Positions 1 through 6,040 are shown, counted from the stretch's first letter. The stretch: 6,040 bases of DNA from an uncultured Lachnospiraceae bacterium (GCA_902767235.1 CACXGR010000191.1:1-6040); one strand, 5' to 3'. Numbers and translations: made by a program. The notes: generated from the letters alone by a model not told the origin.

Positions 1-1679
1 GAGCAGTAGACTTCTCTCTTTTTGTGGTCCACTTCCTCGACGATCCAGACTCTGCCGGCGATCGCTATTTTGTCCCCCGCCGGCGGCGGCTTGACGATCG
101 TGCCCAGCTCTTCGGAGCCCGCGTGCACCGTGTACTCGACATTCTCCCGAAAGACCGCGTAGAACTTGTAGTTGTTCGTCACTCTCTCCCCGGTGATCCC
201 GACGATCAGGCCGCCGTTCTCCGTGCGGTTTATGTGATCGATCTCAAGCAGGTGCCGCAGTAGCAGGCGGTAGTCGTCCGCCGTGACTGAGTGGAAGCAG
301 GCCAGCGGCAGCACTCTCGAGGCCAGCTCAGCCGGCGTCATCTCCCCGCAGGAGGCCAGCGTGCTCATGGTCTGGTGATAGAGAAGGCTGTAGGGCAGGC
401 GGTCCACCCTGGGCGGCTCGACGAACCGCTCCTCGATGTAGAGCTGGATCAGGGCGATCCCCTGGATCAGATACCACGGGATCAGCTCCGGCAGCATGGC
501 TCTCGCCTCCGGGTGATCCTCCCGCATCACGAACCACATCTCGGAGGGTTCCCCTCTGCGCCCGGTCCTGCCCAGCCGCTGCAGAAATCCAGAGACCGTA
601 AAAGGCGCATCGATATGAAAAGCCCGCTCCAGCCTGCCGATGTCGATGCCCAGCTCCAACGTAGCCGTCGCGCATACGCTCATCAGCGAATCGTCGTCTT
701 TCATCTCTTCCTCGGCGCTCTCGCGGTAGGACGCAGAGAGATTGCCGTGATGGATGAGAAAGCGCTCCGGTTCGTGCCCGGCCTCGCAGTACTGCCGCAG
801 GACCTGGCAGACCGACTCGCACTCCTCCCGGGAGTTGGTAAAGACAAGGCATTTTTTGCCGCGCGTGTGTTCAAAGATGTAGCCAAGGCCCGGATCTGCC
901 GCTTTGGGCGCCGTGTCCGTGGGATCCTCCTCCGGCGGCGCCTCCGCCGTGACCGGCTTGCCCTCGTCCGCCTGGGGATCTGTGTTAAAAAAGTGCTCCA
1001 TGGACAGCCGCCAGACTTCCTTGCCGCTCTCGAACCTGGGAATGGCTGTAGGTCTGCCGCTGCCGGCCGCCAGAAACTCACCCGCCGCCTCGGGATTTCC
1101 GATCGTGGCGGACAGGCCGATCCTTCGGGGATGACAGCCCGCCAGCCTGCACATGCGCTCGATCAGGCAGAAAGTCTGCAGCCCGCGGTCGCCCCGCAGC
1201 AGCGAGTGGATCTCATCGATGACGATGAAGCGCAGGTCCCCGAACAGCGACGGGATCTCCATGTGCTTGTTGATCATCAGAGACTCCAGGGATTCCGGCG
1301 TGATCTGCAGGATCCCGGAGGGCTTTTTCAGAAGCCTTCTCTTCTGCGACTGGGACACGTCCCCGTGCCAGCGGTGAACGGGGATCCCCGCCTCCTCGCA
1401 GAGCTCATTCAGGCGTCCGAACTGGTCGTTGATCAGCGCCTTGAGCGGAGCGATGTAGAGCACGCCCACACTGCCGGGCGGCTCCTCATCCAACAGTGTC
1501 AAAATAGGGAAGAAGGCCGCCTCCGTCTTGCCCGACGCGGTGGATGCCGTCAGAAGGACATTGTCGTCCGTCATAAAGATCGCCTCTCCGGCCGCGTTCT
1601 GTACGCCCCGCAGGCTCTTCCACCCCGACCGGAATATATAGTCCTGTATAAAAGGCGCATATCGGTAGAAAACTTCCAT
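1..1679 (-). CDS. Lhr/BrxHI-like superfamily 2 DEAD/DEAH helicase, N-terminal 559 residues (3' end outside window)
   Basis: An ATP-dependent DNA or RNA helicase of the Lhr-like group, to which BREX helicase BrxHI belongs. It is open from the ATG at 1679 to the window edge. RecA1 shows motif I TASTASGKTEA (about residues 44-54, Lys51), motif Ia IAPLKALINDQ (76-86), an ITPESL segment (126-131), motif II DEIH (155-158) and motif III SAT (190-192). RecA2 shows LVFTNS (278-283), motif V TATLELGIDIG (338-348) and motif VI QRLGRTGRRG (367-376). A winged-helix-like stretch (about 437-485) and an Lhr-like beta region with AGRVWIVEEVD (541-551) follow. An acidic, Ala/Pro-rich insert (about 232-265) separates the RecA lobes. 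Motif I has Ala48 where GxGKT is usual, as also seen in Hrq1/MrfA-type helicases. It starts 11 nt after the ATPase stop, so the two are probably co-translated. Family is clear from the motifs; BrxHI-like function is inferred from the neighbouring BrxD-like ATPase. Confidence 0.93.
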   Translation of the reverse strand, partial: MEVFYRYAPFIQDYIFRSGWKSLRGVQNAAGEAIFMTDDNVLLTASTASGKTEAAFFPILTLLDEEPPGSVGVLYIAPLKALINDQFGRLNELCEEAGIPVHRWHGDVSQSQKRRLLKKPSGILQITPESLESLMINKHMEIPSLFGDLRFIVIDEIHSLLRGDRGLQTFCLIERMCRLAGCHPRRIGLSATIGNPEAAGEFLAAGSGRPTAIPRFESGKEVWRLSMEHFFNTDPQADEGKPVTAEAPPEEDPTDTAPKAADPGLGYIFEHTRGKKCLVFTNSREECESVCQVLRQYCEAGHEPERFLIHHGNLSASYRESAEEEMKDDDSLMSVCATATLELGIDIGRLERAFHIDAPFTVSGFLQRLGRTGRRGEPSEMWFVMREDHPEARAMLPELIPWYLIQGIALIQLYIEERFVEPPRVDRLPYSLLYHQTMSTLASCGEMTPAELASRVLPLACFHSVTADDYRLLLRHLLEIDHINRTENGGLIVGITGERVTNNYKFYAVFRENVEYTVHAGSEELGTIVKPPPAGDKIAIAGRVWIVEEVDHKKREVYC

Positions 1680-1686
1680 GGATCCA

Positions 1687-1692
1687 CCCCTC
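1687..1692 (-). promoter_or_regulatory. Ribosome binding site of the helicase gene
   Basis: GAGGGG lies 7 nt before the ATG at 1679 and overlaps the TGA stop of the upstream ATPase gene (1691-1693). This supports the chosen helicase start and suggests coupling to translation of the upstream gene. Confidence 0.75.
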
Positions 1693-3022
1693 AGATCTCA
1701 AATTCAAAGAAATCCTTCTCTCTCTTGTCAGAGACCGCCTCGGATTTCACGCAGGTGAACGAATCGGACGCCATCAGCTCGCTGACCCCCATCTCCGGAT
1801 TCTGATAGAGAATGTCCAGAAGTTCAATGAAATCCCGGATGACTTCGCGGGGCGTGATATTTTGATCCGCTCCGATCCGCCCGTACTCCATTTCGATAAA
1901 GGGGATCAGATCGCCCGCAGTGATCTTGCGCGGATAGCCGTACAGGTCCGCGTGCATGTCGGCCAGCTTCTCGCACAGCACCAGCATCTCCTCCGCCGTG
2001 AGGGGCTCCAGCCGGATGACGGGTGCAAGGAGGTCCCTCGATCCCGGCCTGGAGAACTTGCCCTCGGCGAGCCTGGAGCGGAGGGCTTCATAGCTGTAGA
2101 TGCCGCGCCGCTTGTCCTCCAGCGCCTGGGGCGTCGCGCCCATGATGATGCCGAGATAATGGGCCTTGCCCTGCAGCGTGTCATTGTACATGGTCAGCAT
2201 CTTCTCATAATTGTACTGCCTCGTGATGGAATTGGGGATCTTGTAGATATTGACCAGCTCGTCGATCATGATCATCATGCCGGCGTAACCGGCCAGCCTG
2301 AAGAAGGTCGCAAAGAGCTTGAGGTAATCGTACCAGTCGTCGTCCGTGATGATGATGTTGATGCCCAGCTCTTCTTTGGCTTCGCGCTTTAAGGCGTACT
2401 CGCCGCGGAACCAGCGAACCACGCGCATCTTCATTTCGTCCCTGCCTTCCACATAAGCGTGGTAGTAGGCCGAGAGGAGCCTTGCGAACTCAAATCCGTG
2501 CACCAGCTCACTGACCGCCGATGTGACCGCGTAGATCTTGCTGTCCACCGCCGCAGTGAGTGCGGGATCGCCGGGCGCAAGACCCGTCTCCTGCGCCGCC
2601 TCCATCTGGACGGAGCTGATCCAGCGGTCCAGGACCAGCGTCAGGGCGCCGCCCTCGGGCTTGGTCTTCGTGGAGAGATTGCCGATCAGCTCGCGATAGG
2701 TGGCCAGCCCCTGTCCCTTTGTACCCTGCAGGCGTCTCTCAGGCGAGAGGTCGGCGTCGGCGACGATGAAGCCGCGGTCCATCACGTAGTTGCGGATAGT
2801 CTGGATCAGGAAGCTCTTGCCCGATCCGTAGCGGCCGACAATGAACCGAAAGGACGCGCCGCCCTCCGTGATGATATCCACATCGTGCAGCAGTGCTTCG
2901 ATCTCATTCTTTCTTCCCACCGTTATATAAGGCAGGCCGATCCTGGGGACCACGCCTCCCTTCAGCGATCCGATCACTGTCTGCGCGATCCGTCTGGGCA
3001 CCTTCTTCTTTCTTTCCGCCAT
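1691..3022 (-). CDS. BrxD-like P-loop ATPase (DUF2791 / BREX ATP-binding family)
   Basis: A 443-residue ATPase, close to the usual BrxD length. Walker A is GRYGSGKS (63-70, Lys69). Walker B is MMIMIDEL (249-256, Asp254-Glu255). A sensor-like strand GIIMGATPQALED runs 291-303. The stretch after Walker A, with SPERRLQG (93-100) and a PEGGAL segment (122-127), is typical of the DUF2791 family. In BREX systems such proteins are cytoplasmic ATPases paired with the BrxHI helicase, and the same pairing is seen here with the next gene. The ATG at 3022 is preferred: it shares one base with the TGA of the TerB gene (TGATG) and has AAGGAG 7 nt upstream. A TTG one codon earlier (3025) is possible but too close to that site. 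The N-terminus is basic (KKKVPRR). Family assignment is strong; a DNA-processing or defence role is inferred. Confidence 0.93.
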   Translation of the reverse strand: MAERKKKVPRRIAQTVIGSLKGGVVPRIGLPYITVGRKNEIEALLHDVDIITEGGASFRFIVGRYGSGKSFLIQTIRNYVMDRGFIVADADLSPERRLQGTKGQGLATYRELIGNLSTKTKPEGGALTLVLDRWISSVQMEAAQETGLAPGDPALTAAVDSKIYAVTSAVSELVHGFEFARLLSAYYHAYVEGRDEMKMRVVRWFRGEYALKREAKEELGINIIITDDDWYDYLKLFATFFRLAGYAGMMIMIDELVNIYKIPNSITRQYNYEKMLTMYNDTLQGKAHYLGIIMGATPQALEDKRRGIYSYEALRSRLAEGKFSRPGSRDLLAPVIRLEPLTAEEMLVLCEKLADMHADLYGYPRKITAGDLIPFIEMEYGRIGADQNITPREVIRDFIELLDILYQNPEMGVSELMASDSFTCVKSEAVSDKREKDFFEFEI

Positions 3023-4977
3023 CAATGCTCTCCTTCAAGTATCTCTTCCAAATCTTCTCTGTAATCCTCCACCAGCGTGATCTTATCCCCGTCGCACTCC
3101 AGCACGTTGTCGCCGATCTCCTCGAACATGGCCTCGTTGATCGTGTCCGTGACTACGGAAGCCAGAAGATGCCCGCTCCTTATCCTCTCCGCCACGGGCT
3201 CGCCGCGCAGGAGCGACAGAAGGATCTCCGCGTGCGTCCGATCCAGTGAAGGGATCTCCGGCACCTCTGCCGCATGGCTCTCCGGTGTAGAGACTTCTAT
3301 TGTAGCAGATTTTGGCGAAATTGGAACAGGTGTTCGCATATTTTCTGCAGATGACGGCAAAACCGTCTCCTCCACTTCCTCTTCTGTCAGGAGACTGTCC
3401 CTTGTGATCTGCGCGTCCCGCCTGATCTTGTCCAGATGGGAGAGGTCGATGGCGATCGCGGGCTTTGCCGCCTCCCGGGCCGCCGCCTTGTCCGCCTCGA
3501 TGACCGCGGCGACGAAGGGCTCGATCCATTCTCCCTCCTCCTTTTTCTTCAGGTAGTGTCCCGCCTTTACGTATCTCCGAAGCTGCCGGTCCGCTTCCCG
3601 CACGAGCGCGTGGATCCTGTATCTGTCAAAAAACAGCTCATCATATCGCAGTTCATGCCACTCCCCGTTCCGGCAGACATATTTGCGGCATTCATTCACC
3701 ACATACTCCCTATCTTTTCTCTGCCCCTGCTCCCAGTAGATCGCATTGGCCAGAGGACGCCACGGATAAGAACTCAGTTTTCCGAAGCAGGCCGCAAAGA
3801 TGTCCCACCCGGCGTCCGAGTAGTTCGCTGTCAGATAGCGCCATACCTCCGCAAAGAGGTGTTTTCCTCTCCCGCTGTCCTTTTGGAGAACAGAGGAGCG
3901 CTCTATTTTGCCGCCGGTGAGGGATGAGAGCGCGTCAAATATCTCCTCGTCCGTGTGTTCCCCGGGCCTTTTGAGCACCATGAGCTGCCGGTCCCGCTCG
4001 ATCAGAGCAGGATCGATAAAGCGGAGGACTACCTCGGCGGGTGCTCCGCTCAGGACCGCAAGATCCATCATCCAGCGGTGGAGATTGTGCCGCATGGATT
4101 CGTCCCCGACGCCGGAACCCAGATAGCCCGCCTCAAATTCCTTCATTTTGCGGAGACTGTCCTCCGCGTCCGCTGCGCCGATCCCGTTCAGGAGCTCATA
4201 GATATACATGTAGGCCATGGACGTGGAGATGCGGCTGAATTCCCCCCTGCGCAGGCGGGTCCGCCAGCCGAAAAATCCACGCAGCTGATTCAGGTTCAGA
4301 TCGTGATAAGTGGCAAAATAGCGCTGCAGTTCGCCCTTCCAGATATAGTCGTCCTCGTAGTCCTCCATGAATTTGCCCTGGCGGCAGAAATTCCTGCACT
4401 TATGCTCAAAGGAGCTGCTTCCGTACTCATAGAGCTTCATCATCTCCAAAATGCGCGGCGGGATCTGCGGCGTTTTCTCTTGGATGCGGCCTGTCTTCTC
4501 CTGCCGCTCCTTCAATCGCCGCTTGTCATAATTGCCCCGAAGGGCTTCCAGCGGCAGGAGCGTGTCTTTGTAGATCCGCCCGGCGCCCGCGGCGCCGACC
4601 TGGCCTCCGTCCTCCTCCAGGACGACCTTATACCCGCGCTGATCTCCATTGCCTGCTGCCCTGTCCAAAAGACGGAATACGACCTCCGGCTCCGTTCTCT
4701 CGTCAAAGATCACGCCGACCCAGTTTTTCCCCTTCATGCGAAAAGGATCCGTCACATAGGGCACGCCGCACTCCGCAATGCACTGCCGCCCGCATTTGAT
4801 GTCGCACCGGACAAGTTCCGTTCCCGACTCATAATCCCACTGGCGCATCAAAAGAGCGGCCCACTTCCCGGTGTTGGGGTCGGCCAGTACCGAGAAGCCC
4901 GGAAAGGAATCCCATTTGTGCTCCTCTGCCATATGATATTTCTCTTCTGCATAAGCAGCCAGTTCCGATAGTTTCAA
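3022..4977 (-). CDS. TerB_N/TerB_C domain protein with an MmcQ/YjbR-like N-terminal domain
   Basis: A 651-residue soluble protein with no signal peptide or membrane segment visible. Residues about 20-110 resemble MmcQ/YjbR proteins: FPGF, DPNTGKWAALL, a VRCD strand, then MKGKNWVGVIFDE and a helix ending LLDRAAG. A basic linker (about 145-175) leads to a TerB_N region (about 180-330) with QLRGFFGWRTRLRRG (231-245) and YMYIYELLNGIG (256-267). A middle helical part contains a YVCRNGEWHE segment (433-442). The TerB_C region (about 485-650) has AIAIDLSHLDKIRRDA (507-522), then, after a low-complexity linker (about 530-578), HAEILLSLLRGEP (582-594), DTINEAMFEEIGDNV (611-625) and VEDYREDLEEIL (636-647). 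I see no clear central TerB metal-binding domain. TerB-type domains are linked to stress and metal-sensing systems; the molecular role here is unknown, perhaps scaffold or sensor. The start is a TTG with AAGAGG 9 nt upstream; an ATG 15 codons later (4932) is the alternative. It sits 21 nt after the phosphatase gene. Confidence 0.9.
   Translation of the reverse strand: MKLSELAAYAEEKYHMAEEHKWDSFPGFSVLADPNTGKWAALLMRQWDYESGTELVRCDIKCGRQCIAECGVPYVTDPFRMKGKNWVGVIFDERTEPEVVFRLLDRAAGNGDQRGYKVVLEEDGGQVGAAGAGRIYKDTLLPLEALRGNYDKRRLKERQEKTGRIQEKTPQIPPRILEMMKLYEYGSSSFEHKCRNFCRQGKFMEDYEDDYIWKGELQRYFATYHDLNLNQLRGFFGWRTRLRRGEFSRISTSMAYMYIYELLNGIGAADAEDSLRKMKEFEAGYLGSGVGDESMRHNLHRWMMDLAVLSGAPAEVVLRFIDPALIERDRQLMVLKRPGEHTDEEIFDALSSLTGGKIERSSVLQKDSGRGKHLFAEVWRYLTANYSDAGWDIFAACFGKLSSYPWRPLANAIYWEQGQRKDREYVVNECRKYVCRNGEWHELRYDELFFDRYRIHALVREADRQLRRYVKAGHYLKKKEEGEWIEPFVAAVIEADKAAAREAAKPAIAIDLSHLDKIRRDAQITRDSLLTEEEVEETVLPSSAENMRTPVPISPKSATIEVSTPESHAAEVPEIPSLDRTHAEILLSLLRGEPVAERIRSGHLLASVVTDTINEAMFEEIGDNVLECDGDKITLVEDYREDLEEILEGEH
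3030..3035 (-). promoter_or_regulatory. Ribosome binding site of the BrxD-like ATPase gene
   Basis: AAGGAG lies inside the final codons of the TerB_N/TerB_C gene, 7 nt before the ATG at 3022. The spacing decides for this ATG over the TTG at 3025 and fits translational coupling through the TGATG overlap. Confidence 0.8.
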
Positions 4978-4986
4978 GGAATGATA

Positions 4987-4992
4987 CCTCTT
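4987..4992 (-). promoter_or_regulatory. Ribosome binding site supporting a TTG start of the TerB_N/TerB_C gene
   Basis: AAGAGG lies in the 21-nt gap after the phosphatase stop, 9 nt before the TTG at 4977. It favours the TTG over the in-frame ATG at 4932, which has only a weak purine stretch before it. Confidence 0.6.
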
Positions 4993-4998
4993 ATCCGC

Positions 4999-5811
4999 TC
5001 ACCTCACATAGAATTCTTCCGCGTCCTCCAGCCGCAGGCAGGCCAGCTGGGCCCGTTCTGCCGCCTTCTTTATTGCCGGGTCGGTATCCGCCGTATATGA
5101 GAGAAGTTTTGCCCCGCAGTCGATGTCAACATATTTTTCACCGTAGAAGATCCGGTTTCGCTTGGCTGCCCTCGGTTTGCGAAGCGGCCAGCTCTTGTCC
5201 GCCTTCATCCGGTCAAAATAGTAATTCGTAATGGTGTGTCCGCAGATCAGGCAGTGATAGGTCTGATCTCCCGTATATTCCGCAAAGGGGTCTTCTCTGA
5301 GCAGGAGTCTTCTCCACACTGCATCGCTTCTGCGGCGCCTCTCTTCTCTCCCGCCATGATCCTGATCATAATAATAGGGATAGGCATGCGCCAGCATGTA
5401 ATGCTTTTCGCCGTCCCTGACGTCAAAGCTCAGCGGCAGCTGCGTGAGCCACTTTCTCACCTCCCACTGATGATAGCGGTCGAGTCTGCTGAATTCGCTC
5501 CAGGTCCCCGCGCCTCTGTTATTGATCAGCCAGTTATCTGCGATCGGATTGTTCTCCCCTTTCCTGTAACCGCACTCGATCAGTGACAGAAACATCTCTT
5601 CGTGGTTTCCTAAAAGGCAGTGCACCCGCTCGCAGGAGCGGTCAAGGTGCATCACAAACAGAAGTGTCTCCAGAGGATACTCCCCCCAGTCAATATAGTC
5701 GCCAAGAAGATAGAGCTCATCCCCTTTCTCCGGCGAGAACCGGATCTTTTTCAGCATCTTTTGAAACTGGGGCAGCGCCCCGTGTATGTCTCCGATCACG
5801 TAAGTTGACAA
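4999..5811 (-). CDS. PPP-family metallophosphatase (serine/threonine protein phosphatase-like)
   Basis: A cytoplasmic phosphatase of about 270 residues with the ordered PPP motifs: GDIHG (residues 7-11), GDYIDWG (37-43), GNHEE (68-72), LAHA (140-143) and GHT (191-193), then VDIDCGA (228-234). Predicted dinuclear metal ligands are Asp8, His10, Asp38, Asn69, His142 and His192. The usual Arg of GDxxDRG, which contacts substrate phosphate, is Trp42 here. The reading frame stays open upstream to an ATG at 5934, but that lies before the promoter and inside the terminator. An ATG at 5838 would leave a leader of only about 12 nt without a ribosome site. The TTG at 5811 has AGGGAG 9 nt upstream and gives the typical STYVIGDIHG beginning. 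It is the first gene of the operon. Substrate unknown: phosphoprotein, or a nucleotide such as a diadenosine polyphosphate. A role in controlling the downstream module is inferred from position only. Confidence 0.88.
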   Translation of the reverse strand: MSTYVIGDIHGALPQFQKMLKKIRFSPEKGDELYLLGDYIDWGEYPLETLLFVMHLDRSCERVHCLLGNHEEMFLSLIECGYRKGENNPIADNWLINNRGAGTWSEFSRLDRYHQWEVRKWLTQLPLSFDVRDGEKHYMLAHAYPYYYDQDHGGREERRRRSDAVWRRLLLREDPFAEYTGDQTYHCLICGHTITNYYFDRMKADKSWPLRKPRAAKRNRIFYGEKYVDIDCGAKLLSYTADTDPAIKKAAERAQLACLRLEDAEEFYVR

Positions 5812-5820
5812 ATCTTTTAT

Positions 5821-5826
5821 CTCCCT
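5821..5826 (-). promoter_or_regulatory. Ribosome binding site supporting a TTG start of the phosphatase gene
   Basis: AGGGAG is 9 nt before the TTG at 5811 and lies downstream of the predicted transcription start near 5850. The ATG at 5838 has no comparable site. Confidence 0.6.
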
Positions 5827-5856
5827 TTCACTGACCATTTTCAGGTTACTTGGAGT

Positions 5857-5886
5857 ATTATAGCATGGTATTTCCCACAGGGACAG
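5857..5886 (-). promoter_or_regulatory. Predicted sigma-70/SigA promoter of the four-gene operon
   Basis: A perfect TATAAT box at 5857-5862 is preceded by TGC, giving an extended -10 element. The best -35 candidate is CTGTCC (5881-5886, 18-nt spacer), which matches TTGACA at only three positions. Transcription should begin near 5850, about 40 nt before the predicted TTG start of the phosphatase. A strong -10 with a poor -35 fits a regulated promoter. Confidence 0.72.
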
Positions 5887-5896
5887 TTTCCCTGTG
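5876..5896. promoter_or_regulatory. Inverted repeat over the -35 region, candidate operator
   Basis: Perfect 8-bp arms CACAGGGA (5876-5883) and TCCCTGTG (5889-5896) flank a 5-nt spacer. The dyad covers the predicted -35 hexamer. It lies downstream of the upstream gene's terminator U-tract and is followed by no T-run of its own on the minus strand, so a protein-binding site is more likely than a second terminator. The regulator is unknown. Confidence 0.5.
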
Positions 5897-5902
5897 CTGC
5901 GC

Positions 5903-5931
5903 AAAAAAAGGCTGCCGCAAATGCGACAGCC
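5903..5931 (-). terminator. Rho-independent terminator of the upstream partial gene
   Basis: In minus-strand RNA, GGCUGUCGC and GCGGCAGCC pair over 9 bp (one G-U pair) around an AUUU loop and are followed by seven U residues (DNA 5903-5909). It begins 24 nt after the TAA at 5956-5958 and isolates the downstream operon from the upstream gene. Confidence 0.9.
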
Positions 5932-5955
5932 CAATTCTATGAATCTCAGGTTGAT

Positions 5956-6040
5956 TTACTTGATGACAAGTTTCATCTTGGTCTTGCTTCCGGAGTTGCT
6001 CAGGTGGAAATAAATCTCCTCGCCCTTTTTAAGCTTGATC
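5956..6040 (-). CDS. C-terminus of an unidentified protein (5' end outside window)
   Basis: The last 27 codons and a TAA stop of a minus-strand gene. The peptide is lysine-rich with alternating hydrophobic residues, including KKGEEIYFHLSNSG and ending KMKLVIK, which suggests a closing beta-strand domain. The terminator just downstream supports a real gene end. The fragment is too short to assign a family. Confidence 0.7.
   Translation of the reverse strand, partial: IKLKKGEEIYFHLSNSGSKTKMKLVIK

Noticed and set aside
328..1081. Minus-strand open frames at 328-852 and 701-1081 as separate genes or signs of a helicase frameshift
   Set aside because: The helicase frame is continuous from 1679 to the window edge, including the six-T run near 995, so these are out-of-frame shadows.
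291..1805. Long plus-strand open frame (504 codons) opposite the helicase
   Set aside because: The minus strand carries unmistakable helicase motifs in order through this stretch. The plus-strand product is Arg/Gln/Leu-rich with no recognisable domain and runs past the helicase start into the ATPase gene, as expected of an antisense shadow in GC-rich DNA.
3955..4971. Plus-strand open frame of 338 codons opposite the TerB gene
   Set aside because: The TerB_N motifs are on the minus strand in this interval. The plus frame has no ribosome site I could recognise and no family features.
3022..4977. Calling this a tellurite-resistance TerB gene
   Set aside because: TerB proper is a single domain of about 150 residues. 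This protein has the TerB_N and TerB_C regions with no clear central TerB domain, and no terC, terD or terZ neighbours are visible.
4999..5934. Phosphatase starting at the ATG at 5934
   Set aside because: That start lies upstream of the promoter and in front of the terminator hairpin of the preceding gene. The extra 41 residues do not resemble phosphatase sequence, and the TTG at 5811 gives the standard N-terminus.
1..6040. CRISPR array, tRNA or rRNA gene, insertion sequence, or attachment site
   Set aside because: No spaced direct repeats, cloverleaf or rRNA sequence, transposase or terminal repeats were found; almost the whole window is accounted for by the minus-strand genes.

Overview
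The window carries one leftward (minus-strand) gene cluster, read from about 5850 down to position 1 and continuing off the left edge. Coding sequence is GC-rich. Strong Shine-Dalgarno sites, two predicted TTG starts, an extended -10 promoter and a classic U-tract terminator suggest a GC-rich Bacillota lineage (Clostridia-like). That placement is inference; no marker gene is present.

From right to left: (a) 5956-6040 is the last 27 codons of an unidentified gene on the minus strand, closed by a rho-independent terminator at 5903-5931. (b) 5839-5902 holds a promoter with a perfect TATAAT box and an inverted repeat over its -35 region. (c) 4999-5811 encodes a PPP-type metallophosphatase. (d) 3022-4977 encodes a 651-residue protein with an MmcQ/YjbR-like N-terminus followed by TerB_N and TerB_C regions. 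(e) 1691-3022 encodes a BrxD-like (DUF2791) P-loop ATPase. (f) <1-1679 encodes the first 559 residues of an Lhr/BrxHI-like superfamily 2 helicase.

The four complete or partial genes after the promoter are spaced 21 nt, -1 nt and 11 nt apart with no terminator between them, so they look like one operon. BrxD and BrxHI are known partners in some BREX anti-phage systems. Here the pair sits with a TerB_N/TerB_C protein and a phosphatase, and no PglX methylase, PglZ, PglW or BrxC/PglY is visible. The best reading is a BREX-related or Ter-linked DNA-processing and probably defensive module. In this model the ATPase and helicase act on DNA, the TerB protein is a scaffold or sensor, and the phosphatase may be a signalling or control component. 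The defence role is inferred from family context. The left end of the operon is not in view, so further components may exist.
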